Shown: piece after piece, positions 55,740 through 64,000 of the stretch
Layout of the letters: the number at the start of each line of letters is the position of its first letter
Numbering within the stretch: the stretch's first letter is position 1
NCBI RefSeq assembly: GCF_037201965.1
Contig: NZ_CP147518.1
Span: forward strand, 557,001 to 621,000
DNA from: Spirosoma sp. SC4-14
GTDB lineage: Bacteria > Bacteroidota > Bacteroidia > Cytophagales > Spirosomataceae
Direction: 5' to 3'
Length of the DNA stretch: 64,000 bases
Translations under genes and position numbers: made by a program
Notes under the pieces: model-generated
Database searches by the model: none
The model's input: only the letters and a program-made list of their open reading frames with translations
What the model was told of the DNA's origin: nothing

Positions 55740-56606
55740 TTATTGCGTTAGCTGCCGTTGAAAGAACGCCCACGATTCGAGATAAACATTTATATCGTTG
55801 GGGTAATCATGTTTACCGCCAATTACTTTTAGCAACGTAACTTCGGGCTTTCCTGGCTGCTTATAGGTATATTGTTCGATGGTTCTACCATCGGTAGGGT
55901 CAGTATCAGGCAGTTTTTTCTCGGTAGGCTGACCAGTATAGCCTGCCAGATTGGCCCAGTAGTGAAATGTTCGATCGGTAGAGCGGACGAGCCCTAAACT
56001 GATTGTGCCGGTTATAACTTCACCACCATTGTAGGGATTCACTGTATCGTCGGTGCCATTGGTAATCAGAACCGGAATGGGCATCCGCTTTTCGGGACAG
56101 TCGAGATTATTGGTATCGGGCAGGTTGGCGATTATTGCCGAGATAGCCCGAAACTTTTCGGGCATTGTTAAAGCCAGTTTATAGGCCATGTGCCCTCCGC
56201 CCGATGTGCCAATGGCAAATACCTGTTTGGGATTGATCTGATACTGTTTTTCAAAGAAGCTGATCATGCTACCGAAAAACGCGTTTTCGTTTATATCTTC
56301 ATGATTGGCATCTGAATTGGCGGTTTTGCGGCATTCGTTCCAGAATCGTTTGTAACCATCGGGATATACCAGCAGTAGATTTTCCTTCGGCGCAATATCC
56401 TCCAGTTTTTTTGCTCCGTTGCGTATGCCCACGCCGTTGCCTCCTGACCCATGTAGGACAAAAATCAGCGTTGCATTTTTTCGCGCTGGCTTCAGAAAAT
56501 GAAATGTCCGTTGGTGCCCTTCAATTAGTACCGAATCGGTTAGTAGCTGGCTATATGCAGACCCGGCTGCAACCAGCAATAGGAGTAGAAACAAATAACG
56601 TTGCAT
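55740..56606 (-). CDS. Secreted PHB-depolymerase-like esterase
   Basis: A 288-residue alpha/beta hydrolase of the LpqC/poly(3-hydroxybutyrate) depolymerase type with a signal peptide (residues 1-19). Seen: LIFVLHGSGGNGVGIR (oxyanion region), the nucleophile GTSGGGHMAYKLA and a late GGKHDYPND with the catalytic His. Natural substrate could be feruloyl or acetyl esters rather than PHB. Confidence 0.85.
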   Translation of the reverse strand: MQRYLFLLLLLVAAGSAYSQLLTDSVLIEGHQRTFHFLKPARKNATLIFVLHGSGGNGVGIRNGAKKLEDIAPKENLLLVYPDGYKRFWNECRKTANSDANHEDINENAFFGSMISFFEKQYQINPKQVFAIGTSGGGHMAYKLALTMPEKFRAISAIIANLPDTNNLDCPEKRMPIPVLITNGTDDTVNPYNGGEVITGTISLGLVRSTDRTFHYWANLAGYTGQPTEKKLPDTDPTDGRTIEQYTYKQPGKPEVTLLKVIGGKHDYPNDINVYLESWAFFQRQLTQ

Positions 56607-56622
56607 AAGTCAGGAAAAAATA

Positions 56623-56642
56623 AGCCGCTCATTTGAGCGGCT
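56623..56642 (-). terminator. terminator after nuoJ
   Basis: AGCCGCTCA (56623-56631) pairs with TGAGCGGCT (56634-56642), and on the minus strand a T-rich run follows. It lies 37 bases past the nuoJ stop and ends the complex I operon there. Confidence 0.75.
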
Positions 56643-56679
56643 GGAAATCACATAAATCAGAAAACCACATAAATCCTGA

Positions 56680-57234
56680 TCAGAAATGGCGATCGCCTGC
56701 TTCGCGTTTACCAAGCATAACGGCACCAACCATTGCCACCAGAAACAAGACCGACGTAAGCTCGAAAGGAAGAATATAATCGCTGTAAAGCAGATTTCCT
56801 AAATTCTCTACCAATCCGGTTTTAGAACTAAACGTCATTTGATTGACGGTTGGTACCTGTGCACTTTTAGCCCGGAAAATAGTGATCAGCATAACCATGA
56901 GCAAACCGCCAACAATTACTGATGCCATTTTGGTCAGATTGGTTTTCGATTCTTCATCGTCCTTCCGAAGATTCAGGAACATAATCGTAAACAGGAAAAG
57001 TACCATAATGGCTCCTGCATACACAATGATATTTACCGCTGCCAGAAACTGAGCATTCAGCAAAATATAATGTCCCGACAGGCAGAAAAACGTAGCAATC
57101 AAAGCCAGAACGCTGTAGATAGGGTTCCGGGCCGTTACAACGCCAATTGCGCAAAAGATCGTAATGGCCGTTAAGACCAGAAACAGATAGCCGGTAGGCG
57201 TCAGTGTTTTAAAGAAATTTATAACTTCAGTCAT
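56680..57234 (-). CDS. nuoJ: NADH-quinone oxidoreductase subunit J
   Basis: A 184-residue membrane subunit of complex I with five hydrophobic helices, including NPIYSVLALIATFFCLSGHYILLNAQFLAAVNIIVYAGAIMVLFLF-type family sequence and FELTSVLFLVAMVGAVML near the end. Full length. It is the last nuo gene here; a terminator and an unrelated esterase gene follow instead of nuoK. Confidence 0.93.
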   Translation of the reverse strand: MTEVINFFKTLTPTGYLFLVLTAITIFCAIGVVTARNPIYSVLALIATFFCLSGHYILLNAQFLAAVNIIVYAGAIMVLFLFTIMFLNLRKDDEESKTNLTKMASVIVGGLLMVMLITIFRAKSAQVPTVNQMTFSSKTGLVENLGNLLYSDYILPFELTSVLFLVAMVGAVMLGKREAGDRHF

Positions 57235-57269
57235 AGTTCAGGTGAATGTAGAACGATGGGGAAATCAGC

Positions 57270-57836
57270 CTAGGTAGCAGCCCGAGTCAGACTGGGTTCG
57301 GTTGGCGTTGCTTTTACTTCTGAATTGGCTACACGAATGTAACGATCATCCATTTTTTCGACCAGGCGATCTTTTCCATAAATCACTTCGTCGCGTTCCT
57401 GAAAAACAGGTACCATACGATCGTGGCGGAGATAAACGGCCTGTTTGGGGCAAGCTTCTTCACAAAGCCCGCAGAAGATGCAACGCAGCATGTTAATTTC
57501 GTAAACAGCAGCGTATTTTTCTTCGCGATACAGGTTTTCTTCTCCTTTTTTACGTTCAGCCGCAACCATCGAAATGGCTTCTGCCGGGCAGGCAACTGCG
57601 CATAAACCACAAGCCGTACAACGTTCACGGCCCTGTTCGTCGCGTTTCAGAACGTGATGGCCCCGATAAACTGGTCCCAAATACCGCTTTACTTCTGGGT
57701 ATTGAATCGTCGGCTTTTTGCGGAAAAAGTGGCGAATCGTGATAGCCAGACCGCCAACTACGGCAGGCAGGTACATCTTCTCCGCCAGCGTCATTTCCTT
57801 GTTGCTGACTTGTTTTGAGCGATTAGTTAATTGCAT
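57270..57836 (-). CDS. nuoI: NADH-quinone oxidoreductase subunit I
   Basis: A 188-residue peripheral-arm subunit carrying two [4Fe-4S] clusters (N6a/N6b): CTACGLCAVACP and CIFCGLCEEACP, flanked by RGHHVLKRDEQGRERC. I use the ATG at 57836; the frame also opens from a TTG three codons earlier. Confidence 0.94.
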   Translation of the reverse strand: MQLTNRSKQVSNKEMTLAEKMYLPAVVGGLAITIRHFFRKKPTIQYPEVKRYLGPVYRGHHVLKRDEQGRERCTACGLCAVACPAEAISMVAAERKKGEENLYREEKYAAVYEINMLRCIFCGLCEEACPKQAVYLRHDRMVPVFQERDEVIYGKDRLVEKMDDRYIRVANSEVKATPTEPSLTRAAT

Positions 57837-57930
57837 ATCCCCCAACCCCCGAGAGGGTTAATTCGTTTCGTCCATATTATCCCCAAATACTACTGATAAA
57901 ATCCGTAAATACCTCATTGGGGTGAGAGGT

Positions 57931-59091
57931 CTATTGCGGCACTACTTCCCGTTTCGGTGATTTTGCCGTCGACATGGCAGCCAGTACAATCATAACAATA
58001 GCAATCAGCCAGCTTGCATATTTGAAATTATACAGCAGCCCAGCGCCTGTTATTACCACGTTCAGAATCGAAAGTGGAATCAACGTTTTCCATCCCAGGT
58101 TCATCAGTTGGTCGTAGCGAAACCGTGGCAGTGTCCACCGAACCCACATGAAGAAGAAAATAAAGAAGAAAATTTTGGCAAAGAAAACCACAAACTGAAT
58201 TACAGTAGCCAGGTTATGACCGGCAACGACACCCAGTGAGTTTTCGAGCGCATTCCCGACTTCATTCATAAAGGGGTAGTGGAATCCGCCAAAATACAGC
58301 GCCGAGATAAATGCCGACGACACAAACATATTGATGTACTCCGCAAACAGATAGAATCCCAGTTTCATGGAACTATACTCGGTATGATAGCCACCAACCA
58401 GTTCGGTTTCACATTCGGGCAGATCGAATGGAGTACGGTTACATTCGGCAAAGGCACAGGTTAGGAAGATAACAAAGCCAAGGGGTTGGGTGAAAATATT
58501 CCACTCAAAGAAACTGGCCTGTTCATTCACAATGGCCCGAACCGAAAGCGAACCTGTCATCATCAGAATGGCAATCATTGAAAGGCCAAGGGCAATTTCA
58601 TAGCTGATGTTCTGCGATGCCGCCCGAATGGCGCCAAGCAACGAAAACTTGTTATTCGAGGCCCATCCGCCAACCATAATGCCATATACGCCTAGCGACA
58701 CAACGCCAAAAATGTACAGCACCCCAATGTTGATTTCGATACCCTGTACCGGAATTTCGTAATTGACTTTATCCCAGGCAAATCGGATGCTGTCGGCAAA
58801 TGGAATTACTGCACTCGACATTAGCGCCGTGAGCATGGCTAGGCATGGGCCCAGGATAAACAGCCATTTGCTGGCCTGCGACGGAATAAAATCTTCTTTG
58901 AAAAACATTTTACCGGCATCGGCAATTGGCTGCAGCAATCCCCATGGTCCGGCACGGTTTGGGCCAATCCGGTCCTGCAGAAAAGCCGCTACCTTACGTT
59001 CCGCATAGGTCGAATAGGTAGCAATCAGGAGTGTTATCCCAAAAATTACCAGGATAATGATTCCTTTAACTAGTAATACGGTTAGGTCCAT
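57931..59091 (-). CDS. nuoH: NADH-quinone oxidoreductase subunit H
   Basis: A 386-residue membrane subunit at the quinone-binding junction, with about nine helices and the conserved TYAERKVAAFLQDRIGPNRAG, FAECNRTPFDLPECETELVGGYHTEY and RWTLPRFRYDQLM segments, all intact. Confidence 0.96.
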   Translation of the reverse strand: MDLTVLLVKGIIILVIFGITLLIATYSTYAERKVAAFLQDRIGPNRAGPWGLLQPIADAGKMFFKEDFIPSQASKWLFILGPCLAMLTALMSSAVIPFADSIRFAWDKVNYEIPVQGIEINIGVLYIFGVVSLGVYGIMVGGWASNNKFSLLGAIRAASQNISYEIALGLSMIAILMMTGSLSVRAIVNEQASFFEWNIFTQPLGFVIFLTCAFAECNRTPFDLPECETELVGGYHTEYSSMKLGFYLFAEYINMFVSSAFISALYFGGFHYPFMNEVGNALENSLGVVAGHNLATVIQFVVFFAKIFFFIFFFMWVRWTLPRFRYDQLMNLGWKTLIPLSILNVVITGAGLLYNFKYASWLIAIVMIVLAAMSTAKSPKREVVPQ

Positions 59092-59106
59092 TTTTTAAAA
59101 TTTTCA

Positions 59107-59188
59107 GTTTATGGGTTTCAATAGTCGGTGGCTCTGCCTGGCCACAATCCAACTCCTGTAGGGCCATCGACTATTGAAACCCGTAAAC
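59107..59188. repeat. imperfect inverted repeat between nuoG and nuoH
   Basis: Arms 59107-59132 and 59163-59188 pair at 24 of 26 positions around a 30-base loop, in the 115-base nuoG-nuoH spacer. It may tune read-through or protect the 3' end of the upstream message. Confidence 0.55.
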
Positions 59189-59206
59189 TATTTTACTGTA
59201 AACTGA

Positions 59207-60292
59207 TCAAGGTTCGGGGTCCAGCGCTGAGGGTAGCACTTTGGCAAAACGCTCAGGTGGAAGCTGCTGAATTTGTAGCTGCGACGTATCCCGCTCATCG
59301 TGAATGGGTTTGTATTCGGCAGCCGCCAGCCGCTGACCAAAGCTTGGTTTAATCGTATCGCCCCGGTATTTGTTGGCCGAGATAACCGAACTCCGCGAAA
59401 TTTTGGTTGGGCCTTCGATGACCCAGTCGCTGGTTTTTTTCTTTTCGAAGCGGCAGGTGTTGCAAATAAACTCCGTAACCTCATTCCACTCGTTTTTGCG
59501 AGCCGTTACACGAATCACTTCTTCACCGCGCTCCCAGAGCGTAACTTTCCCCGAACAGGTTGGACAATCGCGGTGAGCATCCACTGGTTTCGAAAACCAA
59601 ACCCGGCTTTTGAACCGGTATGTTTTATCGGTCAGCGCGCCAACCGGGCATACGTCGATAACGTTACCCGAGAAATCGTTGTCGATTGCTTTTTCGATAT
59701 ACGTTCCAATTTCGGCGGCATCGCCCCGTCCCAGCACACCATGAACCCGCTTGTTCGTAATCTGATCGGCAGTGAATACGCAACGATAGCAAAGAATGCA
59801 GCGAGTCATGTGCAATTGCACATAGGGGCCCAAATCGTGTTTTTCGAACGTACGACGATCTTCTTCGTAACGAGTTGTAACTTTTCCGTGATCGAACGCG
59901 AAGTTCTGCAAATCGCACTCGCCAGCCTGATCGCAAACCGGGCAATCGAGCGGGTGATTCAGCAGCAGAAATTCGACAATGCCATTCCGGGCATCAACTA
60001 CCTGCGGGTTGGTTGTATTTTCAACTACCATTCCATCCTGAACGGCCGTCAAACACGACGCAACCAATTTGGGCATTGGCCGCGGGTCTTTTGCCGAACC
60101 GGCAGCTACCCGCACCAGACAAGCCCGGCATTTGCCGCCACTACCTTTCAATGGCTGATAGTAGCACATGGCCGGAGGAGCCACCTCGGGGCCAATCTTG
60201 CGGGCAGCCTGTAAAATGGTCGTACCCGGCTCCACTTCGACTTCTATTCCGTCGATAGTGACTTTCAAGAGTTGCGGCTTTACGTCTTCCAT
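59207..60292 (-). CDS. nuoG: NADH-quinone oxidoreductase subunit G, short form
   Basis: A 361-residue subunit with N-terminal 2Fe-2S ferredoxin domain (CYYQPLKGSGGKCRAC and CLTAV), the His-Cys cluster site HPLDCPVCDQAGECDLQ and a [4Fe-4S] site CILCYRC with CPVGAL. A further four Cys occur as CPTC and CNTC (residues about 225-275). The molybdopterin-like domain of the roughly 900-residue E. coli protein is missing; short NuoG is usual in Bacteroidota. Confidence 0.92.
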   Translation of the reverse strand: MEDVKPQLLKVTIDGIEVEVEPGTTILQAARKIGPEVAPPAMCYYQPLKGSGGKCRACLVRVAAGSAKDPRPMPKLVASCLTAVQDGMVVENTTNPQVVDARNGIVEFLLLNHPLDCPVCDQAGECDLQNFAFDHGKVTTRYEEDRRTFEKHDLGPYVQLHMTRCILCYRCVFTADQITNKRVHGVLGRGDAAEIGTYIEKAIDNDFSGNVIDVCPVGALTDKTYRFKSRVWFSKPVDAHRDCPTCSGKVTLWERGEEVIRVTARKNEWNEVTEFICNTCRFEKKKTSDWVIEGPTKISRSSVISANKYRGDTIKPSFGQRLAAAEYKPIHDERDTSQLQIQQLPPERFAKVLPSALDPEP

Positions 60293-60358
60293 ATCTATAG
60301 CGCGGCCAATAAGCCGCGACTCGGTTAACTAATTGAGCGGCTAACTAGCCGCATTACT

Positions 60359-61699
60359 TTATACCAGAGCCATATCGCCCCGATAAACAGCCCCTGGTTG
60401 GGTTGCTTCGGCCGGATGGTCGATGTGCCACTGGAATTCATCGCGGAAATGCCGGATCGCGCTGGCAACCGGCCAGGCTGCCGCGTCGCCCAGAGGACAG
60501 ATGGTATTTCCTTCAATTTTTTTCGATACGTCGACCAGCAAGTCAATGTCCTGCTGATGGCCATGACCGTACTCGATGCGATGAAGAACTTTTTCCATCC
60601 AGCCGGTTCCTTCGCGGCAGGGGCTGCATTGACCGCATGATTCATGATGGTAGAACCGAGAGAAATTCCAGGTATTACGAACGATACAGGAGGTTTCGTC
60701 AAACACAATGAAACCACCCGAGCCAAGCATCGTGCCTGTAGCAAAGCCTCCATCTGACAGCGATTCATACGACATAAGTCGTTTATCTCCATTAGCCAGT
60801 GTAAGCGCCAGATTGGCAGGCAAAATAGGCACTGACGATCCGCCTGCTACAAGTGCTTTAAACTTATGACCAGGCCGGATTCCGCCACACCATTCATCGG
60901 CAAAGATGAAATCTTCGACCGGAACGCCCAGTTCGATTTCGTAAACGCCAGGTTTATTAATATGACCCGAAGCCGAAATCAGTTTTGTGCCGGTGCTACG
61001 GCCAATACCGATTGCTGCATAAGCATCGCCACCATTATTAACAATCCAGGATGTAGTTGCAATTGATTCGACGTTATTAACTACGGTAGGGCACTGGTAG
61101 AGGCCTTTTACGGCCGGGAATGGTGGTTTATTGCGCGGGTTTCCGCGTTTGCCTTCCAGCGATTCGAGCAGGGCGGTTTCTTCACCGCAGATATAGGCAC
61201 CACCCCCTGGCTGAACAACCAGTTCGAGATCATAGCCTGTGCCCAGAATGTTTTTCCCTAAAAAGCCTTTTGCCTTTGCTTCTGCAATGGCTTTTTCAAG
61301 GATATGGATCACATACATCAGTTCGCCCCGAACGTAGATGAACGATTTGTTGGCGCCTAATGCAAACGATGAAATGATCATTCCCTCGATCAATAAATGT
61401 GGAATGGTTTTCATCAGGTAGTGATCCTTAAAGGTGCCCGGTTCCGATTCGTCGGCATTGCAGACAAGGTATCGGGGAACGCCTTCGGGTTTGGCCAGAA
61501 AACTCCATTTCATACCCATTGGGAAACCGGCCCCACCCCGGCCCCGAACGCCCGATTTTTTCACTTCTTCAACAATGGCTTCTGGCGTCATTGTCTTGAG
61601 CGCTTTTTCAACGGCAGTATATCCACCTTGTTTCCGGTATACATCGAAGGTTTCGATGCCTGGAACGTTAATATGCTCGGTTAAAATTTTGGTAGCCAT
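60359..61699 (-). CDS. nuoF: NADH-quinone oxidoreductase subunit F
   Basis: A 446-residue NADH-dehydrogenase subunit binding NADH, FMN and a [4Fe-4S] cluster. Seen: RGRGGAGFPMGMKW, NADESEPGTFKD, GAYICGEETALLESLEG and the cluster motif ESCGQCSPCREG with a later CPLGDAA Cys. Two bases separate it from nuoE. Confidence 0.97.
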   Translation of the reverse strand: MATKILTEHINVPGIETFDVYRKQGGYTAVEKALKTMTPEAIVEEVKKSGVRGRGGAGFPMGMKWSFLAKPEGVPRYLVCNADESEPGTFKDHYLMKTIPHLLIEGMIISSFALGANKSFIYVRGELMYVIHILEKAIAEAKAKGFLGKNILGTGYDLELVVQPGGGAYICGEETALLESLEGKRGNPRNKPPFPAVKGLYQCPTVVNNVESIATTSWIVNNGGDAYAAIGIGRSTGTKLISASGHINKPGVYEIELGVPVEDFIFADEWCGGIRPGHKFKALVAGGSSVPILPANLALTLANGDKRLMSYESLSDGGFATGTMLGSGGFIVFDETSCIVRNTWNFSRFYHHESCGQCSPCREGTGWMEKVLHRIEYGHGHQQDIDLLVDVSKKIEGNTICPLGDAAAWPVASAIRHFRDEFQWHIDHPAEATQPGAVYRGDMALV

Positions 61700-61701
61700 G
61701 G

Positions 61702-62205
61702 TTACTTCGACAACTCGTCAATAATTTCGTCTACACGTTCGTTGGTCAGATTCATGTAGTATTTTTCCCGTATCTGGAATACCGGGCCCATACCACAGGC
61801 TGCCAGACATTCTACTTCTTTCAGCGTAAAACGTCCGTCTACGGTTGTTTGACCGGTATCGATGCCAAGCCGTTGTTTGAGGTGGGCCAGCACATCTTCG
61901 CCACCCATCAGACAGCAGGGACCGGTACGACAATACTCGATAACGTGCGTACCGACTGGCTCCAGGTGGTACATGGTGTAGAAGGTAGCCACTTCATAGA
62001 CCTCAATGGGCTGAATGTCGAGCAGGCGGGCTACATAGTCCATGCCTTCGGGGCTAGTCCAGCCTTCCTGCTCCTGTAGCAGATGAAGCAGCGGTAATAA
62101 TGCCGATTTCTGCCGACCTTCTGGATAGCGGGCAATGATTTCCTGCGCTTTTGACAGACGCTCTGGAGTGAAAACTACCGTCTTATTTTCAACAGTATTG
62201 CTCAT
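61702..62205 (-). CDS. nuoE: NADH-quinone oxidoreductase subunit E
   Basis: A 167-residue thioredoxin-like [2Fe-2S] subunit. The four Cys ligands are seen in EYCRTGPCCLMGG and ECLAACGMGP, and the N-terminal helical part ALLPLLHLLQEQEGW is standard. Confidence 0.96.
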   Translation of the reverse strand: MSNTVENKTVVFTPERLSKAQEIIARYPEGRQKSALLPLLHLLQEQEGWTSPEGMDYVARLLDIQPIEVYEVATFYTMYHLEPVGTHVIEYCRTGPCCLMGGEDVLAHLKQRLGIDTGQTTVDGRFTLKEVECLAACGMGPVFQIREKYYMNLTNERVDEIIDELSK

Positions 62206-62264
62206 AGACTAAAAACTATATATCGCTTAGGCGACCCGGTAGGCAACGTGCCCGACAGGCCCGA

Positions 62265-63497
62265 CTAGGCATCCAACTCACCGGCAATGACGTTCATGCT
62301 ACTCATAATTACAATTGCATCTGACAGGGTTAGGCCTTTGCACATTTCAGGATAGGCCTGATAATATATAAAGCATGGACGCCGGAAATGCAACCGGTAT
62401 GGTGTGCGGCCTCCATCGCTGATCAGGTAAAAGCCCAGTTCGCCATTGCCCCCTTCAACGGCATGATAAACTTCACCGACTGGAGCATCAATTTCACCCA
62501 TCACAATCTTAAAGTGATAAATGAGTGCTTCCATGTTTTTATAGACTTCCTGTTTGGGCGGCAGGTAATAATTAGGCGCATCGGCGTAGTAGGAACCTTC
62601 GGGCAGGTTGTCCATTGCCTGCTGAATAATTCGCAAGCTTTGCCACATCTCTGCATTTCGAACCATAAACCGGTCGTAGGTGTCGCCATTCTGGCCAACT
62701 GGAATATCGAATTCAAAATCCTGATAAGACGAATATGGATTCATTACCCGCACGTCGTAGTCGACACCGGCGGCCCGCAGGTTAGGACCAGTGAAGCCAT
62801 AACTAAGAGCCCGTTCGGCAGAAATAGAGCCAACGTTGATAACACGATCCATGAAAATCCGGTTTCTATTGAACAGGTTTTCGAACTCGCGTAATACTTT
62901 AGGGAAACGCTCCAGCAACTCTTTAATCTTACGAATAGCAGTAGGAGTAAGATCACGCTCCATACCACCGATGCGCCCCATATTTGTTGTCAGACGTGCC
63001 CCGCAGATCTCTTCGTAGATTTCGTAAATATTTTCACGCTCCTGATAGATATACAGGAAACCCGTAAAGGCGCCCGTATCTACACCCAGAATACCATTGC
63101 AAATCAGGTGATCAGCCAGCCGGGCTAGTTCCATCATGATAACCCGAATATACTGCGCTCGTTTAGGAACCTCAATTCCGAGCAGTTTCTCGACTGTCAT
63201 ATGCCAGCCCATGTTATTAATGGGCGACGAACAGTAGTTCATTCGGTCGGTAAGGGTCGTAATTTGATAAAATGGCCGACGTTCGGCAATTTTCTCAAAA
63301 GCCCGGTGAATATAGCCGATGGTTTGCTCGCCCGACACAATTTTCTCCCCGTCCATTTGCAGAACATTCTGGAATATGCCGTGGGTTGCCGGGTGAGTAG
63401 GACCAAGGTTAAGCGTCGTCAATTCATTGACGTACTGTACCGGACCCTGTTCGGCGGGCAGATTTTTGTTTGTTATGTCAAGTTCTTCAGAAACCAT
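62265..63497 (-). CDS. nuoD: NADH-quinone oxidoreductase subunit D
   Basis: A 410-residue subunit that helps form the quinone site. Seen: LGPTHPATHGIFQNVLQMDGE, IGYIHRAFEKIAE, TDRMNYCSSPINN and EGGNGELGFYLISDGG, with C-terminal SMNVIAGELDA. All usual landmarks are present. It follows nuoC by 92 bases that hold an inverted repeat. Confidence 0.97.
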   Translation of the reverse strand: MVSEELDITNKNLPAEQGPVQYVNELTTLNLGPTHPATHGIFQNVLQMDGEKIVSGEQTIGYIHRAFEKIAERRPFYQITTLTDRMNYCSSPINNMGWHMTVEKLLGIEVPKRAQYIRVIMMELARLADHLICNGILGVDTGAFTGFLYIYQERENIYEIYEEICGARLTTNMGRIGGMERDLTPTAIRKIKELLERFPKVLREFENLFNRNRIFMDRVINVGSISAERALSYGFTGPNLRAAGVDYDVRVMNPYSSYQDFEFDIPVGQNGDTYDRFMVRNAEMWQSLRIIQQAMDNLPEGSYYADAPNYYLPPKQEVYKNMEALIYHFKIVMGEIDAPVGEVYHAVEGGNGELGFYLISDGGRTPYRLHFRRPCFIYYQAYPEMCKGLTLSDAIVIMSSMNVIAGELDA

Positions 63498-63503
63498 ATT
63501 TAT

Positions 63504-63578
63504 TTAGCGAATGAGTGAATTAGCGAATGAGTGAATAAATAGCCTAAATAAATTTTCGCTAATTCACTCATTCGCTAA
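63504..63578. repeat. Tandem 16-bp repeat with inverted copies between nuoC and nuoD
   Basis: TTAGCGAATGAGTGAA occurs twice in tandem (63504-63519, 63520-63535) and once fully inverted (63563-63578), with a partial inverted copy at 63555-63562. The whole can fold into a hairpin in the operon's interior. Confidence 0.7.
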
Positions 63579-63589
63579 TTCACCATTAT

Positions 63590-64000
63590 TTATCGTCCAA
63601 ACAATTCGTCAATCTTATCGTGTCGGGTTGCGTCTTCGAGTGGATACTCCTTACGCATAGGATGATAATCCATTTCCTCCATATTCAGGATTCGGCGAAG
63701 GTCGGGATGTCCATCGAAAATTACGCCAAATAAATCGAAGGTTTCCCGTTCCATCCAGTTCGCACTGGCGAAGAGCGAAGTTGCGGTTGGGATGTGAATA
63801 TCATCGGCCGAAAGGTAGACTTTGATGCGTAGCCGGAAGTTGTTGATCAGACTGTGCAGATGATAGACGACACAAAACTCTTTACCAGCCGAGTCGGGGT
63901 AATGTACGGCCGTAATATCCGTTAAGAAGCCAACCTGATAAGTCGGATGATCTTTTAGGTAAGCAATCAGAGGAAGAATTGTGTCTCTGGTTGTCGAAAA
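63590..64000 (-). CDS. nuoC: NADH-quinone oxidoreductase subunit C, 5' part outside window
   Basis: The last 136 residues of NuoC, open to the window edge, so no start is seen. Seen: YQVGFLTDITAVHYPD, VVYHLHSLINNFRLRIKV, SANWMERETFDLFGVIFDGHPDLRRIL and EYPLEDATRHDKIDELFGR. The family signature ERE-x-D-FG is intact. It begins the visible part of the nuo operon. Confidence 0.95.
   Translation of the reverse strand, partial: FSTTRDTILPLIAYLKDHPTYQVGFLTDITAVHYPDSAGKEFCVVYHLHSLINNFRLRIKVYLSADDIHIPTATSLFASANWMERETFDLFGVIFDGHPDLRRILNMEEMDYHPMRKEYPLEDATRHDKIDELFGR

Noticed and set aside
59300-60214. 304-residue plus-strand ORF antisense to nuoG
   Set aside because: Overlaps the Fe-S-ligand-bearing nuoG frame completely and has no domain of its own.
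63504-63578. Possible CRISPR repeat array
   Set aside because: The 16-bp units abut without spacers, number only two direct copies and include inverted copies; no cas genes are present.

Overview
The window reads as chromosomal DNA of a Bacteroidota bacterium, most likely order Cytophagales and near Spirosoma. The reasons are TANNTTTG-type -7 promoter elements, little use of Shine-Dalgarno sequences, LytS/LytTR two-component pairs, TonB-linked outer-membrane barrels, a HmuY-type heme lipoprotein system, an F1 beta/epsilon pair away from the other ATP synthase genes, and a short NuoG. Species-level placement is inference. I saw no rRNA, tRNA, CRISPR array, phage or insertion sequence.

Layout. 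0-3 kb: the end of a rhamnose mutarotase gene, a secreted DUF5602-like protein, a rearrangement junction where two gene remnants meet, and a secreted esterase. 3-17 kb: a surface-polysaccharide region. It has a flippase-like protein, a polyprenyl-phosphate glycosyltransferase with a DUF2304 partner, two large polytopic membrane proteins, and an eight-gene minus-strand operon (rfbF, rfbG, rfbC-like, C-methyltransferase, NAD-dependent epimerase/reductase, CmcI-like methyltransferase, GT2, GT4). That operon looks able to build and transfer a branched, CDP-activated 6-deoxyhexose. 17-25 kb: glycine dehydrogenase gcvP, a degenerate pirin, an unknown protein, a secreted intradiol dioxygenase and a LytTR/LytS pair. 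25-27.5 kb: atpD and atpC split by an unrelated secreted-protein gene.

27.9-29.3 kb holds the most interesting locus. A 51-residue lipoprotein ending in CPACGMG lies 42 bases before a DUF692/MNIO-family enzyme with all the family's metal-ligand motifs and an unusual C-terminal extension. This has the form of a ribosomally made, post-translationally modified peptide (RiPP) locus with a membrane-anchored precursor. It has its own Bacteroidota-type promoter and no separate partner protein.

29.4-37.2 kb: malQ, an aldo/keto reductase, a large membrane TPR protein, a LolD-like ATPase and a heme-binding protein. 37.3-45 kb: a complete heme-uptake operon (hmuR-hmuY-hmuT-hmuU-hmuV-hmuS) whose promoter is flanked by two copies of an iron-box-like dyad. 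45-56 kb: a Gfo/Idh/MocA oxidoreductase, an acyl-CoA dehydrogenase and a thiolase about 6 kb apart that share the palindrome TATGCAAGCATA upstream, a second LytS/LytTR pair followed by an outer-membrane barrel and a LolA-like protein, and a PHB-depolymerase-like esterase. 56.7-64 kb: complex I genes nuoC (partial) to nuoJ, ending at a terminator with no nuoK-N.

Long perfect hairpins (19-35 bp stems) separate several gene ends and serve as two-way terminators. Identifications rest on motif recognition in the translations, because no database search was possible.
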